From Pacificimonas sp036351775 (GTDB lineage: Bacteria; Pseudomonadota; Alphaproteobacteria; Sphingomonadales; Sphingomonadaceae): a DNA stretch of 64,000 nucleotides. Below are positions 54,842 to 63,852 of this stretch, piece after piece. A program made the translations under genes and the position numbers. The DNA lies in the NCBI GenBank assembly GCA_036351775.1, contig JAZBPX010000066.1, positions 62,001 to 126,000 on the forward strand, in the 5' to 3' direction. Each line of letters opens with the position of its first letter. Within the stretch, counting starts at the first letter, position 1. The notes beneath the pieces were generated by a model that saw only the letters and a program-made list of their open reading frames with translations, did not search any database and was not told where the DNA came from.

Positions 54842-56185
54842 ATGTCAGACTATGATTACGACTATTTCGTCATTGGCGGCGGCTCCGGCGGCGTCCGCTC
54901 CGCCCGCATCGCGGCCGGCCACGGCGCGAAGGTGGGCCTGGCCGAGGAGTTCCGCGTCGGCGGCACCTGCGTCATTCGCGGCTGCGTGCCCAAGAAGCTG
55001 CTCGTCTACGGCGCGCACTTCGCCGAGGATCTGGTCGATGCCGAACAGTTCGGCTGGTGCATCGAGGGCAAGCGCTTCGACTGGAAAATCCTCCAGAAGA
55101 ATGTCTTGGCGGAAGTCGACCGTATCGAGGGGGCCTATACCTCGACCCTCGAAAGCCACGGCGTCGACCTGTTCAAGGCGCGTGCGGAGTTCATTGACGC
55201 CCACACGCTGAAGGTTGGCGACAAGACCATTACGGCGGACAAGATCTGTATCGCCACCGGCGCAAAACCCGGCGAGTTTCCCTGCACGGGCAAGGAGCAC
55301 GCCATCACCTCCAACGAGGTTTTCCATCTGGATGAGATGCCAAAACGCGTGATCATCGCGGGCGGCGGCTATATCGCCAACGAATTTGCCGGCATCTTCA
55401 ATGAATTCGGTTCGAAGGTCACGGTCGTCAACCGCTCCGACAAGCTCCTGCGCAGCTACGACCATTCCATGGTCGAGCGGATGATGCACATCGCCACGGT
55501 GAAGGGCATCCGCTTCGTCTACAACGCCCCCTTCGACAGGATCGAGAAAGCGGCGGACGGCGGCGTGCGCGTCATCACGCAGGGCGGCGATATCATGGAG
55601 GCCGACGTCCTCCTCGCGGCCATCGGCCGCCCGCCGAACACCGGCGGCATGGGGCTTGAAGAGATTGGCGTCGACCTCGACGACAAGGGCGCGGTCAAGG
55701 TAAATAACCAGTCGCAGACCTGTGTCGACAACATCTATGCTGTTGGCGACGTCACCGACCGCGTCCAGCTCACCCCCGTCGCGATTCGAGAGGGGCACGC
55801 CCTTGCGGATACCCTCTTCGGCGGCAATCCATGGACCGTGGACTATGACTGCATTCCGTCCGCCGTCTTCAGCCACCCGCCCATCGCCGCGGTGGGCATG
55901 ACGGAGGGCGAGGCGCGCAACACCCTTGGCGGCGTCGAAATCTACACCTCCGACTTCCGCGCGATGAAGAACGTCCTTGCAGGCCGCAACGAGCGTTCGC
56001 TCTACAAGCTTGTCGTGGACGCCGCGACGCGCAAACTCGTCGGAGCCCACATGATCGGCCCCGAAGCCCCTGAAATCATGCAGGCCTTCGCCATCGCCGT
56101 GAAAGCGGGCCTGACCAAGGAACAGGTAGACGCCACCATCGCCATCCACCCCACCATGGCCGAAGAACTTGTGCTGATGCGGTAG
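54842..56185 (+). CDS. gor: Glutathione-disulfide reductase
   Basis: FAD- and NADPH-dependent reductase, 447 residues. The FAD motif is VIGGGSGGVRSARIAA, the redox-active disulfide GGTCVIRGCVPKKLLVY, the NAD(P) motif IIAGGGYIANEFAGIF, and the C-terminal interface with the active His is TIAIHPTMAEELV. ATG 54842 starts directly before the FAD domain. Together with the GST and OxyR genes it points to a glutathione-based redox system. Confidence 0.95.
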   Translation: MSDYDYDYFVIGGGSGGVRSARIAAGHGAKVGLAEEFRVGGTCVIRGCVPKKLLVYGAHFAEDLVDAEQFGWCIEGKRFDWKILQKNVLAEVDRIEGAYTSTLESHGVDLFKARAEFIDAHTLKVGDKTITADKICIATGAKPGEFPCTGKEHAITSNEVFHLDEMPKRVIIAGGGYIANEFAGIFNEFGSKVTVVNRSDKLLRSYDHSMVERMMHIATVKGIRFVYNAPFDRIEKAADGGVRVITQGGDIMEADVLLAAIGRPPNTGGMGLEEIGVDLDDKGAVKVNNQSQTCVDNIYAVGDVTDRVQLTPVAIREGHALADTLFGGNPWTVDYDCIPSAVFSHPPIAAVGMTEGEARNTLGGVEIYTSDFRAMKNVLAGRNERSLYKLVVDAATRKLVGAHMIGPEAPEIMQAFAIAVKAGLTKEQVDATIAIHPTMAEELVLMR

Positions 56186-56201
56186 GGGTGGAGGGCCGTT
56201 C

Positions 56202-56897
56202 CTATCGCTGCGGCCCATACTTCGCCTCATACTGGCGCAGGCATTCCGCGAGGGAGCGACTGGCGACCGGCTTGAACTGCTCGCCGGTTGGCACCACTCG
56301 CCGCACGCGGTCTAGCCGGAACATGCGGAAATTCTCGCGCGTCTCGCACCAGCTGACGAGCGTCCAGACCTTGCCCCAGAACCACAGGCCCAGCGGCTGG
56401 ACACGCCGCGTCGTCCGCGCACCGTTTTGGTCCTCATAGTCAAAAGAAAGGATATCGCGGCCCGCTATCGCCTGGTCGATCAGGTCGATCCGCTTTCGCA
56501 CATCGTCGGTCAGCTCCATCGGCGGCGCGAAAATACGTGCATCGGTGACGCGGCCGCGGTCCCTCTCCGGCAAAACCAGTTCGATCTTCACCATGGCCTC
56601 GGCAGCAGCTCGCGCCATGCCGACCCCGCCCCAGGACTTCACCATTCGAAGGCCCGCCACCAGCGCGGCTGTCTCTTCCCGCGTGAACATCAGCGGGGGC
56701 AGGTCATAGCCGCTGCGCATGACATAGCCGACGCTTGGCTCCCCATCAATCGGGACACCGGTCGACTGCAGGTCGGCGATATCGCGATAGATCGTGCGCG
56801 CTGACACCTCCAGCCATTCCGCCAGCTTGGTCGCGGTAACCAGCCGACCGCCCCTGAGATACTGCACGATCTGGAAGAGGCGGTCGGCACGGCGCAT
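56202..56897 (-). CDS. YafY-type transcriptional regulator (HTH and WYL domains)
   Basis: A 231-residue protein. The N-terminal HTH_11-like helix-turn-helix is RLFQIVQYLRGGRLVTATKL, with LEVSARTIYRDIADL. The central linker has DLPPLMFTREETAALVAGL. The C-terminal WYL domain reads QPLGLWFWGKVWTLVSWCE. Such regulators sense small ligands or nucleic acids. ATG overlaps the stop of the VOC gene (TGATG), so the pair forms an operon, and it likely controls that gene. Confidence 0.92.
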   Translation of the reverse strand: MRRADRLFQIVQYLRGGRLVTATKLAEWLEVSARTIYRDIADLQSTGVPIDGEPSVGYVMRSGYDLPPLMFTREETAALVAGLRMVKSWGGVGMARAAAEAMVKIELVLPERDRGRVTDARIFAPPMELTDDVRKRIDLIDQAIAGRDILSFDYEDQNGARTTRRVQPLGLWFWGKVWTLVSWCETRENFRMFRLDRVRRVVPTGEQFKPVASRSLAECLRQYEAKYGPQR

Positions 56898-57274
56898 CAG
56901 GTCTTATACTTGAACAGACCCAAGCTGTTGCCCTCCGTATCCTTAGCGTAGAAAAATGCGCCGATAGGCAGCTCGACGATTTCCGAAACGACCTCGCCGC
57001 CCGCTTTCCGAACCCGGTCCATCGCGTCGGCCAGCTTGTCCGAAATGGCGAAGTGTGCGGTCATCCCTTCGCCATCCCTTGCTGGCAGGCCCGGATAAAT
57101 ATGACCGGCGGCATGACCTGCCACAGCATGCGGCAGCATCCAGATCGGGTTCGGGCCGTTCCGGTCCTCGACCAGCGGCCCCTCCAGCAGCGTCTCGTAA
57201 AAGCGGCAGGCGCGGGCGGGATCGGCAGCGGGAATCTCTGTAAAAACGACTTGTGTTGGCGTTGTACCGGTCAT
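56897..57274 (-). CDS. VOC family (glyoxalase/bleomycin resistance) protein
   Basis: A 125-residue vicinal-oxygen-chelate protein with two beta-alpha-beta3 halves. It begins VVFTEIPAADPARACRFYETL and ends FFYAKDTEGNSLGLFKYK. Metal ligands are not all evident: the N-terminal ligand position has Phe-Thr-Glu, and Glu in DTEGN is the likely last ligand. Function unknown; its coupled neighbour is a YafY-type regulator. ATG 57274 chosen by homology. Confidence 0.88.
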   Translation of the reverse strand: MTGTTPTQVVFTEIPAADPARACRFYETLLEGPLVEDRNGPNPIWMLPHAVAGHAAGHIYPGLPARDGEGMTAHFAISDKLADAMDRVRKAGGEVVSEIVELPIGAFFYAKDTEGNSLGLFKYKT

Positions 57275-57380
57275 GGGCTTGTTCCTTTCCGTTGTGAACA
57301 AGCCCTTTCTCGCATACCCCTCCTGACAGCATATTGTCAGCAGCGTTTTCGGATCGTCCGCCCCAGTCCAAAACCGAACC

Positions 57381-58142
57381 CTACCGCACCACGAAACTCG
57401 TCCGATCGACGCCCGCATTGCCCGTGCGCGCGTCGAAGGCGGTAACCAGCACGTCGTACATGCCTTTGTCGGTGGACGGCACATCGACAGCATAACGGCT
57501 CGTCGTCCCGGTGAAGGACATCGGGTAGGTGCCGACCGTCTCTCCGTTCCGTCGCAGCGTCGCTTCGACGTCGATGAAGTTCGAATCCCACGTCCCGTCC
57601 GGCTCCGTCGGACAGCCGCAGATCATCACCACATTCGCCTCGACCCGCATCGTCGCGGGATTATCATCGACATAGGTGTGCGCCCCCGGTGCCAGCACAT
57701 CGACCGCAAAGCCAGGCACCACCAGCAGCCAGCCATCGCCCGTTTCGACATGCTTCCCGGGCAGCACCCAGCGCACGGATGACGCCTCCGCCTGCGTCTG
57801 CGGCTGCGCGATCGGCCCGCGCACCGTCACGCGCACCCGGCGCGGCTCGTCGATGTCGATCGTCGAAACATAGACCGCGCTGTCCTCGGTGGAGACTTGG
57901 CCGTAGCGTTCCTTCGGCGTCCGCAGGATCAGGTCGGTATTGCCCGTCGTCCCGCTCGTCACGCCCCGGTCCAGCACCTCGCCGGTATCCGCGTCCGCCA
58001 CCGTCACCGCCATTCCGGCCATGCTGGTGCCGATGAACTTTGCATCCAGTGTCAGCGCGCGCACCGCCAGCCGCGTCTCCGCCGCCATGACCGGCCCGGC
58101 CGCCAGCCAGCCGAGAATGAGAAAAGCCAGAACCCGCGCCAT
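57381..58142 (-). CDS. Secreted beta-rich hypothetical protein
   Basis: A 253-residue protein from ATG 58142 with a signal peptide cut after PVMAAE. The mature part looks like two Ig-like beta domains: residues about 25-135 (VTVADADTGEVLDRGVTSG) and 140-253, which ends FDARTGNAGVDRTSFVV. Two close Cys are in MICGCPTEP, a possible metal or disulfide site. The CGCP-type motif and the alternating beta pattern are reminiscent of copper-handling periplasmic proteins, but that assignment is weak. Confidence 0.7.
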   Translation of the reverse strand: MARVLAFLILGWLAAGPVMAAETRLAVRALTLDAKFIGTSMAGMAVTVADADTGEVLDRGVTSGTTGNTDLILRTPKERYGQVSTEDSAVYVSTIDIDEPRRVRVTVRGPIAQPQTQAEASSVRWVLPGKHVETGDGWLLVVPGFAVDVLAPGAHTYVDDNPATMRVEANVVMICGCPTEPDGTWDSNFIDVEATLRRNGETVGTYPMSFTGTTSRYAVDVPSTDKGMYDVLVTAFDARTGNAGVDRTSFVVR

Positions 58143-58460
58143 GTCGATCTCCCGTGAACCCGCAACCTTGTCCGGACAACATGTCGCGCTCCGCCGCCCC
58201 TTGCAACGCCGCCGCGCCATAGCCCGGGTCAATAACTTCAACTGTCTGAAATAGGGCGGTATTCTGACGAGACGACTGGTCCGACCCCTGCGAATCCTAC
58301 ACCCGGACTGCCCAGAAACACCAACCCGCTCACGCACCCACGTAAGCGTATACTTTGTATAGTTTCCCGGGTGTCGCCTTCCGCCGAAACGCGCGGCCCG
58401 GCGCTGCGCTGCAACATCCCGTTGCGCCGCCCCTCACTCTAGGGCAGTCTCTCGCGCACT
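58143..58460. other. Divergent intergenic region with a small palindrome
   Basis: A 318-base gap between the secreted protein and DAHP synthase genes. It contains the perfect palindrome tatac-ttt-gtata at 58349-58361, about 100 bases before the DAHP synthase start. The AT-rich core could be a promoter -10 region or an operator. I see no coding sequence or RNA gene. Confidence 0.5.
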
Positions 58461-59837
58461 ATGACAAACTCCAAATGGCATCCCGCCAGTTGGCGCGACC
58501 ACGAGGCGCGGCAGCTTCCCAATTATCCCGACACGGCAGCGCTGGCCGAGACCGAGCAGCTGCTCGGCACCTATCCGCCGCTCGTCTTCGCCGGGGAGGC
58601 GCGGCAGCTGCGCGCTGATCTCGCCGACGTGTCCGCCGGAGATGCCTTCCTGCTCCAGGGCGGCGACTGCGCTGAGAGCTTCGCGGAGTTTCACCCCAAC
58701 AACATTCGTGACACGTTCCGCGTCCTTCTGCAAATGGCCGTGATCCTGACCTTCGGTTCTAAAATGCCGGTCGTGAAGGTCGGCCGCATGGCGGGCCAGT
58801 TCGCCAAGCCCCGGTCCGCCGACATGGAGGAACAGGGCGGCCAGTCCCTCCCCTCCTACCGCGGCGACATCGTCAACGACATCGAGTTCGAGGCGGGCGG
58901 CCGCGTGCCGAACCCGGAGCGCATGCTGCGCGGCTATATGCAGGCCGCCGCCACGCTGAACCTCCTCCGCGCCTTCGCCAGCGGCGGCTATGCGAACCTT
59001 TACCAGGTCCATCAGTGGAACCTCGACTTCGTCGGCCAGTCCACGGGCGAAAAGTACCGCGAGGTCGCCTCCCGCATCGGCGAGGCGCTCGACTTCATGG
59101 TGGCATGCGGCGTCGACCCGGACAGCGTGCCCCAGCTTCAGGGCACCGACTTCTACACCAGCCACGAGGCGCTGCTCCTCGGCTACGAACAGGCCATGAC
59201 GCGGCAGGATTCGCTGACCGGCCGCTGGTACGACACCTCCGCGCACATGCTGTGGATCGGCGACCGCACGCGCTTTCCCGGCTCGGCGCATGTCGAGTTC
59301 CTGCGCGGCGTCGGCAACCCCATCGCCATGAAATGCGGGCCGAGCCTTCAGCCCGACGACCTCATCCGCATGATCGACACGCTGAACCCCGAAAACGATC
59401 CGGGCCGCCTGACGCTCATCAGCCGCTTCGGCCATGAGAAGGTCGGGGATGGCCTGCCCGCGCTCGTGCGCCGCGTGAAGGCGGAGGGGCGTCACGTCGT
59501 CTGGTCCTGCGACCCCATGCACGGCAACACGATCAAGTCCGCGACCGGCTTCAAAACGCGCCCCTTCGAGCGCATCCTCTCGGAGGTGTCGTCCTTCTTC
59601 GCCGTCCACCGCGCCGAGGGCACCCATGCTGGCGGCATCCACTGCGAGATGACCGGCCAGAACGTAACCGAATGCACAGGCGGCGCTGCGGCCGTGACCG
59701 AAGAAAGCCTCGCCGACCGCTACCACACGCACTGCGATCCGCGCCTCAACGCCAGCCAGTCCATCGAACTCGCCTTCCTCCTCGCCGAGCATATCCGCGA
59801 CGAGATGGCAAAGGACGAACAGGCCGCCGCGGCGTAG
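58461..59837 (+). CDS. Class II 3-deoxy-7-phosphoheptulonate synthase
   Basis: First enzyme of the shikimate pathway, 458 residues, of the plant-like class II (AroAII). Motifs: LLQGGDCAESFAEF with the metal-binding Cys, KVGRMAGQFAKPRS, and the C-terminal GGIHCEMTGQNVTECTGG with Glu/His ligands, followed by the DPRLNASQ segment. The chorismate mutase at 22022 is far away, so the aromatic pathway is scattered. The start follows a CAGTC... leader without a strong ribosome site. Confidence 0.96.
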   Translation: MTNSKWHPASWRDHEARQLPNYPDTAALAETEQLLGTYPPLVFAGEARQLRADLADVSAGDAFLLQGGDCAESFAEFHPNNIRDTFRVLLQMAVILTFGSKMPVVKVGRMAGQFAKPRSADMEEQGGQSLPSYRGDIVNDIEFEAGGRVPNPERMLRGYMQAAATLNLLRAFASGGYANLYQVHQWNLDFVGQSTGEKYREVASRIGEALDFMVACGVDPDSVPQLQGTDFYTSHEALLLGYEQAMTRQDSLTGRWYDTSAHMLWIGDRTRFPGSAHVEFLRGVGNPIAMKCGPSLQPDDLIRMIDTLNPENDPGRLTLISRFGHEKVGDGLPALVRRVKAEGRHVVWSCDPMHGNTIKSATGFKTRPFERILSEVSSFFAVHRAEGTHAGGIHCEMTGQNVTECTGGAAAVTEESLADRYHTHCDPRLNASQSIELAFLLAEHIRDEMAKDEQAAAA

Positions 59838-59923
59838 GGACGGCCTTTGACCGGCGGTCTTCTTGACAGCGGCAGGGGCGCACCATAGGTCGCGCCTCTC
59901 TCGCGGGCTCAGCCCCGCCGATT

Positions 59924-59999
59924 GGCCCCTTCGTCTAGCGGTCCAGGACGCTGCCCTCTCACGGCAGAAACACGGGTTCGAGTCCCGTAGGGGTCACCA
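59924..59999 (+). tRNA. tRNA-Glu(CTC)
   Basis: Cloverleaf: acceptor GGCCCCT/AGGGGTC, anticodon stem CTGCC/GGCAG with loop CTCTCAC (anticodon CTC), T arm GGGTTCGAGTCCC. The CCA end is encoded. Confidence 0.96.
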
Positions 60000-60073
60000 T
60001 TTCCTGTTCGGAAACCGGTAGGCATTCGTTGGTGAATGATGCCCAGCAGAACAACTTACTGAGCGAAATCCCC

Positions 60074-60757
60074 TCACCCCGTCAGGACGTGCGCATCCAC
60101 CGGCACCGTCACCGCAGGCAGGATCGCCGCCGCGCTGCCCTCGCCATGGCCTTCGGCGGCCTGTTCGGCGTCGATCTGCTTGGTGCCGTCGTCCAGCGCC
60201 AGCAGCACCGTCCGGGCACTGCGGATCGTATGCCCGCTGATCGAAACCATCTCATCGCCGTTTTCGGCCTGCACGCCCAGCGCGCGAATATCCTCTGGGC
60301 TCTCGACGCCCTCGTCGCGGTCCGGGCCGCGCACGATCCCGGCCATGTCGCCCTCCTCGGTCAGCGTCAGCAGCACCAGGTCCAGCGGCCAGCTGAGGTC
60401 CTCCAGCCGTGCATTCGCCGCGTTGCCCGCCAGCTTGTAGTCGGGGTTCTCCCCGGTCAGCGGCATGACGCGCGCGCCCTTCGGCATGAACAGCCGCGCC
60501 AGCTTTGCGACGCCAGAGCGGTCGTCGTCGACCGCCACGATGGCATCATGCGTCGGCACGATCGTCACATGCCGCCAGTCGCGCTTCTGCGCCGCCAGCT
60601 TCTCATAGGCCGGGACCAGAAAGTCGTCCCACGGCAGGGCGATAACCGCGTCCCGCCGCGCATCCAGCGCGCTGTCGATGATGAAGCCGATATCGCCGGC
60701 AATCGACCCGGCGAACTCGTCCTGATCGGCCGCGTCCCAGACTTCGAGTTCGGTCAT
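60074..60757 (-). CDS. 6-phosphogluconolactonase-like protein (degenerate)
   Basis: A 227-residue protein of the NagB/RpiA/6PGL-like fold. The order of motifs matches lactonase: ALPWDDFLVPAYEKLA in place of the GGS-type phosphate loop, DWRHVTIVPTHDAIVAVDDDRSG in place of the DER segment, and LSWPLDLVLLTLTEEGDMAGIV for the LLGMGxDGHTAS motif. The Gly-rich substrate loop and the catalytic His of that motif are not conserved. It may be the cell's lactonase in divergent form or a paralogue with another role. Confidence 0.65.
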   Translation of the reverse strand: MTELEVWDAADQDEFAGSIAGDIGFIIDSALDARRDAVIALPWDDFLVPAYEKLAAQKRDWRHVTIVPTHDAIVAVDDDRSGVAKLARLFMPKGARVMPLTGENPDYKLAGNAANARLEDLSWPLDLVLLTLTEEGDMAGIVRGPDRDEGVESPEDIRALGVQAENGDEMVSISGHTIRSARTVLLALDDGTKQIDAEQAAEGHGEGSAAAILPAVTVPVDAHVLTG

Positions 60758-60782
60758 GCGGCCTCACGGATTTGTAGGGTGA

Positions 60783-60857
60783 TGGTGGGCGCAGGAGGGT
60801 TCGAACCTCCGACCCCTACGATGTCAACATAGTGCTCTACCACTGAGCTATGCGCCC
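60783..60857 (-). tRNA. tRNA-Val(GAC)
   Basis: Cloverleaf on the minus strand: acceptor GGGCGCA/TGCGCCC, anticodon loop TTGACAT (GAC), T arm GGAGGTTCGAACCTCC. CCA encoded at 60783-60785. Confidence 0.96.
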
Positions 60858-60920
60858 ATCCGGGAACGGGGCATGTAGCGGCGCTCCGAAATGCGCGCAA
60901 GGCCCCATATCGCTTTGCGG

Positions 60921-61310
60921 TCAGGCGGCGAGAACCCGTTCGATCTCGTTCGTCAGCTCGCGCAGGTGAAAGGGTTTCGACAGCACCTTCGCGCCCTGCG
61001 GGGCACCCGAATCCTTGCTCAGTGCAACCGCGGCAAACCCGGTGATGAAGATCACCCGCATGCCTGGCTGCATCTCGCCTGCCCGCCGCGCCAGTTCGAT
61101 CCCGTCCATTTCCGGCATGACGATATCGGTCAGCAGCAGGTCGAAACCGCCCTCTTCCAGATGCGGCAGCGCCGCCGTGCCGCGGTCCACCGAGGTCACG
61201 GCATAGCCTGCGCGTTCGATGGCTCGGGTCAGAAAGGCGCGCATCGACTCGTCATCTTCCGCCAGCAATATGCGGGTTTTGCGGTCGGCTTCCGGTTCAC
61301 CGGCGGACAT
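60921..61310 (-). CDS. cpdR: Cell-cycle response regulator CpdR
   Basis: Single receiver domain of 129 residues. The acidic pocket is LLAEDDESMRAFLTRAIERAG, the phosphoacceptor D62 (LLLTDIVMPEMDGIELARR), then FITGFAAVAL and LSKPFHLREL. In Caulobacter unphosphorylated CpdR directs ClpXP to degrade CtrA-pathway proteins, and the gene is also next to an N-formylglutamate amidohydrolase there. ATG 61310 follows an in-frame stretch that is not conserved. Confidence 0.92.
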   Translation of the reverse strand: MSAGEPEADRKTRILLAEDDESMRAFLTRAIERAGYAVTSVDRGTAALPHLEEGGFDLLLTDIVMPEMDGIELARRAGEMQPGMRVIFITGFAAVALSKDSGAPQGAKVLSKPFHLRELTNEIERVLAA

Positions 61311-61438
61311 GGGCAGGCTTCCTGACTGGGCAAGGGTACGCGCGAACGATCTGCAGCGCATAAGATCATGATCTTAACGTCGCATCAACAGTGCGGACGA
61401 CTTGGCCTCTGCTGTGTGGCGCTGCTAGGGGCTGATGA

Positions 61439-62293
61439 ATGAGCCCGCCCTTCACGCTGTCCCTGCCGCGAGCGGGCACTGTCTCTCCCTTCGTCATGGC
61501 CTCCCCGCATAGCGGGCGCGATTATCCGCGCGAGTTCCTGAACATGCTGGCCTGCCGGGAACGGGACCTCAGGCGGGCGGAGGATGCCTGGACGGATCGC
61601 CTTTACGACCCGGCGTCTCGCGCGGTTGCAGCTCCCCTTCTAAAGGCCCGTTACGGTCGCACCTTCGTGGACCTGAACCGCGATCCCGCCGAACTCGATC
61701 CAGAGGTCATCGCCGACCTGCCGCCCCGTTTGCTCAGCGAGCGGGTCAAGGCCGGACTCGGCGTCATTCCGCGCGTGGCAACGCCGGGTGTGCCGCTCTA
61801 CCGCGAACCCCTGTCCCGCCTTTCCGCTGAGGCGCGGCTGCGCGCTGTTCACGCGCCTTACCACGCAAGGCTTCACGAACTGCTGGCCGCGGCGCGTCAG
61901 GCGAACGGGGCAGCGCTTCTCATCGACTGCCACTCGATGCCCAGCCTGCCGCCCGCGCGCGGGAAACCTGCGCCGCAAGTGATCATCGGTACACGCCTTG
62001 GAAAAAGCTGCGCGCCGTGGGTTCGGGATGTTCTCGTCAACGCCTTCTCGGCGCACGCAGAGGTCGCGGTCGACCGGATCTACGCGGGCGGCTGGACCAC
62101 GGCGCATCACGGCCGCCCGGACGACGGGATCGAAGCCGTACAGATCGAGATCGACCGCGCGCTCTATCTCGATCCGGAAACGCTACTGCCGAGCGATGAG
62201 TTTGCCAGCACCGCAGCCATGATCGAAGCGGCTCTCGGCACGCTCGCGGCGGCCTGGTATGCGCGGCGTCCCGGCCTACTCGCCGCCGAATAG
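61439..62293 (+). CDS. N-formylglutamate amidohydrolase family protein
   Basis: A 284-residue zinc hydrolase of the N-formylglutamate deformylase (HutG-like) family. Motifs are ASPHSGRDYP with a metal-ligand His, TFVDLNRDPAELDP, ALLIDCHSMPSLPP and VQIEIDRALYLD. Divergent from cpdR, as in other Alphaproteobacteria. Members of this conserved neighbour pair are not part of a histidine-utilisation operon here, so the physiological substrate is open. Confidence 0.9.
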   Translation: MSPPFTLSLPRAGTVSPFVMASPHSGRDYPREFLNMLACRERDLRRAEDAWTDRLYDPASRAVAAPLLKARYGRTFVDLNRDPAELDPEVIADLPPRLLSERVKAGLGVIPRVATPGVPLYREPLSRLSAEARLRAVHAPYHARLHELLAAARQANGAALLIDCHSMPSLPPARGKPAPQVIIGTRLGKSCAPWVRDVLVNAFSAHAEVAVDRIYAGGWTTAHHGRPDDGIEAVQIEIDRALYLDPETLLPSDEFASTAAMIEAALGTLAAAWYARRPGLLAAE

Positions 62294-62298
62294 AAAAA

Positions 62299-62332
62299 GG
62301 CCACCCCTCAGCCATGAAGGCGAAAGGTGGCC
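62299..62332. terminator. Hairpin after the amidohydrolase gene
   Basis: Stem GGCCACC/GGTGGCC, with 20 bases between the arms, begins six bases after the stop codon. No long T run follows on the plus strand, so intrinsic termination is weak or factor-assisted. Confidence 0.5.
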
Positions 62333-62429
62333 AGTCGAAAAGCAGCGCCGCGAAAAGGGGCAAACGCGGCGTTGTGAACAAGAGGTGGTAAAGCCCACTC
62401 AGGTCGGCAAGTGCGTCCCCTCGCCGCGC

Positions 62430-62966
62430 CTATTGCGGCCGCCGCAGGAAGGGGATCATGCGCGCAGGCACACCGTCCCTGTCTATGAAATAATGCTTCA
62501 GCGCGCCGAGAACGTGCAGGCCGAACAGGCCGAGCAGACCCCATTGCAGCCACTCGTGCATATTGTGCCAGAACTCCCGCATGCCGATGCCGAGATCGGG
62601 AACGGGAATGACGCCGAAAACGGCAAGCGGGCGGTCCGGCGTCACGGCAAAGGCCCAGCCCGACAGCGGGATCAGCAGCAGCAGGGCGTAAAATCCGAAA
62701 TGGGTGCCGCGCGCCAGCAGCTTTTCCCAGCCGGCCATGTGCACGGGCAGCGGCTCGAACCCCTCCTTCACGCGCAGGATGACCCTGAACAGGGTCAGCG
62801 TCAGAATCGTGATCCCGACCGACTTGTGCAGCATATAGCCAAGCCCAAGGCTCGGATCGCCGCGCTCAAGTGACTGAAGGTACTGAATACTCGCATATTG
62901 AAACAGCACCAGCAGTGCGAGCAGCCAGTGCAGCGAGACGGTGAGCGTCGAGTAGCCTTTGTCCAT
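62430..62966 (-). CDS. Cytochrome b561 family protein
   Basis: Four-helix di-heme membrane protein of 178 residues (YodB/CybB type). His residues typical of heme ligation are in SLHWLLALLV (first helix), MLHKSVGI (second), THFGFYALLLL (third) and LHVLGALKHYF (fourth). It likely moves electrons between quinol and a periplasmic acceptor. ATG 62966 is the homology-supported start. It lies downstream of sapC on the same strand, separated by a terminator. Confidence 0.9.
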   Translation of the reverse strand: MDKGYSTLTVSLHWLLALLVLFQYASIQYLQSLERGDPSLGLGYMLHKSVGITILTLTLFRVILRVKEGFEPLPVHMAGWEKLLARGTHFGFYALLLLIPLSGWAFAVTPDRPLAVFGVIPVPDLGIGMREFWHNMHEWLQWGLLGLFGLHVLGALKHYFIDRDGVPARMIPFLRRPQ

Positions 62967-62969
62967 GCC

Positions 62970-63022
62970 AAAAAGAAAGCCCCCTTCCCGCGCTCCCGTC
63001 AAGGGCGGAGAAGAGGGCTTCC
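62970..63022 (-). terminator. Rho-independent terminator of sapC
   Basis: On the minus strand an imperfect stem pairs GAAGCCCTCTTC with GAAGGGGGCTTTC, has an inner CTCC/GGAG pairing, and is followed by TTTCTTTTT. It lies 20 bases after the sapC stop. Confidence 0.8.
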
Positions 63023-63042
63023 TCTTTTGGTCTGGAACAAAT

Positions 63043-63852
63043 CTAGCCGGTAACGGTGCCGTCCGTCTCAACAGCCGATGACGGCTTGTTCAAAAGGTCA
63101 GGGTTCGCGCGGGCGAAATGCTCGCGAATGATCTGCATCGACAACAGGTGCGCATAAACCAGCGCCAGCGCGCCGTTCGAAACCAGCTTGCGGGCCTGGT
63201 CGCCGCGCAGTTCCTTCAGCTTCTGCTCATTGACCATGCGGAACCCGCGATAGACGTTCGGCTTGTCCTGGCCCGGCGGCTGGATGGCCACTTCGCCGTC
63301 CATCAGCAGCTCGGCCCCGGTGATCTCGTCCACGAATGCCTTGGTCCGGGCGATGGACTTTTCATACTCTTCGCAGAACTGCAGGACGTTCTGCAGCACG
63401 CCGGACTGGTTGCCGTCCTCGAACAGCTTGTTGCCGAACTCCTCGCCAACCTCGCCCGAACTCGCATCGAAACACAGCGACAGGTCATCGCTGTCCGGCG
63501 CCGTGCGCGCCAGCATGAACGGATAGCGGCGGATATAGGCGGGAACATAGCTCTCCGCCTTCCACGACCCGTCGTCGTTCAGGTAAAGATTCTCGCCCTC
63601 CTTCAGACCGAGCAGCGCCAGCGGCGTCGGGTTCTCGGAGGCGGAGAAGACGACGGGGAAGAACCGGTGCGCGGCGGCGAACTCGTCGACCGTCAGCGGC
63701 ACGGCATGCACACCCTTCGTGAAATCCAGGCTGTTCCGGTTCTTCACGCCAAAGTCGGCGTGGGTCGCGGAGGACAGCGGTGTCAGCTGGTTGTAGAACA
63801 GCGGAAGGCGCGGCGCGTCGCCATTTGCGGCGCCGGTCGGTGTGGTGGCCAT
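63043..63852 (-). CDS. SapC family protein
   Basis: A 269-residue protein of the SapC family, named after a Campylobacter S-layer-associated gene but widespread in Proteobacteria. It starts with PRLPLFYNQLTPLSSATHAD, then VHAVPLTVDEFAAAHRFFPVVF, both family signatures. The central IRRYPFMLA and LCFDASSGEVGEEFG segments are also conserved. No signal peptide is present. Function is not established; a peptide- or surface-related role has been suggested only by name. Confidence 0.92.
   Translation of the reverse strand: MATTPTGAANGDAPRLPLFYNQLTPLSSATHADFGVKNRNSLDFTKGVHAVPLTVDEFAAAHRFFPVVFSASENPTPLALLGLKEGENLYLNDDGSWKAESYVPAYIRRYPFMLARTAPDSDDLSLCFDASSGEVGEEFGNKLFEDGNQSGVLQNVLQFCEEYEKSIARTKAFVDEITGAELLMDGEVAIQPPGQDKPNVYRGFRMVNEQKLKELRGDQARKLVSNGALALVYAHLLSMQIIREHFARANPDLLNKPSSAVETDGTVTG

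Noticed and set aside
58434..59792. Open frame of 452 codons opposite DAHP synthase
   Set aside because: Antisense to an enzyme with intact motifs; composition is that of a reversed coding frame.
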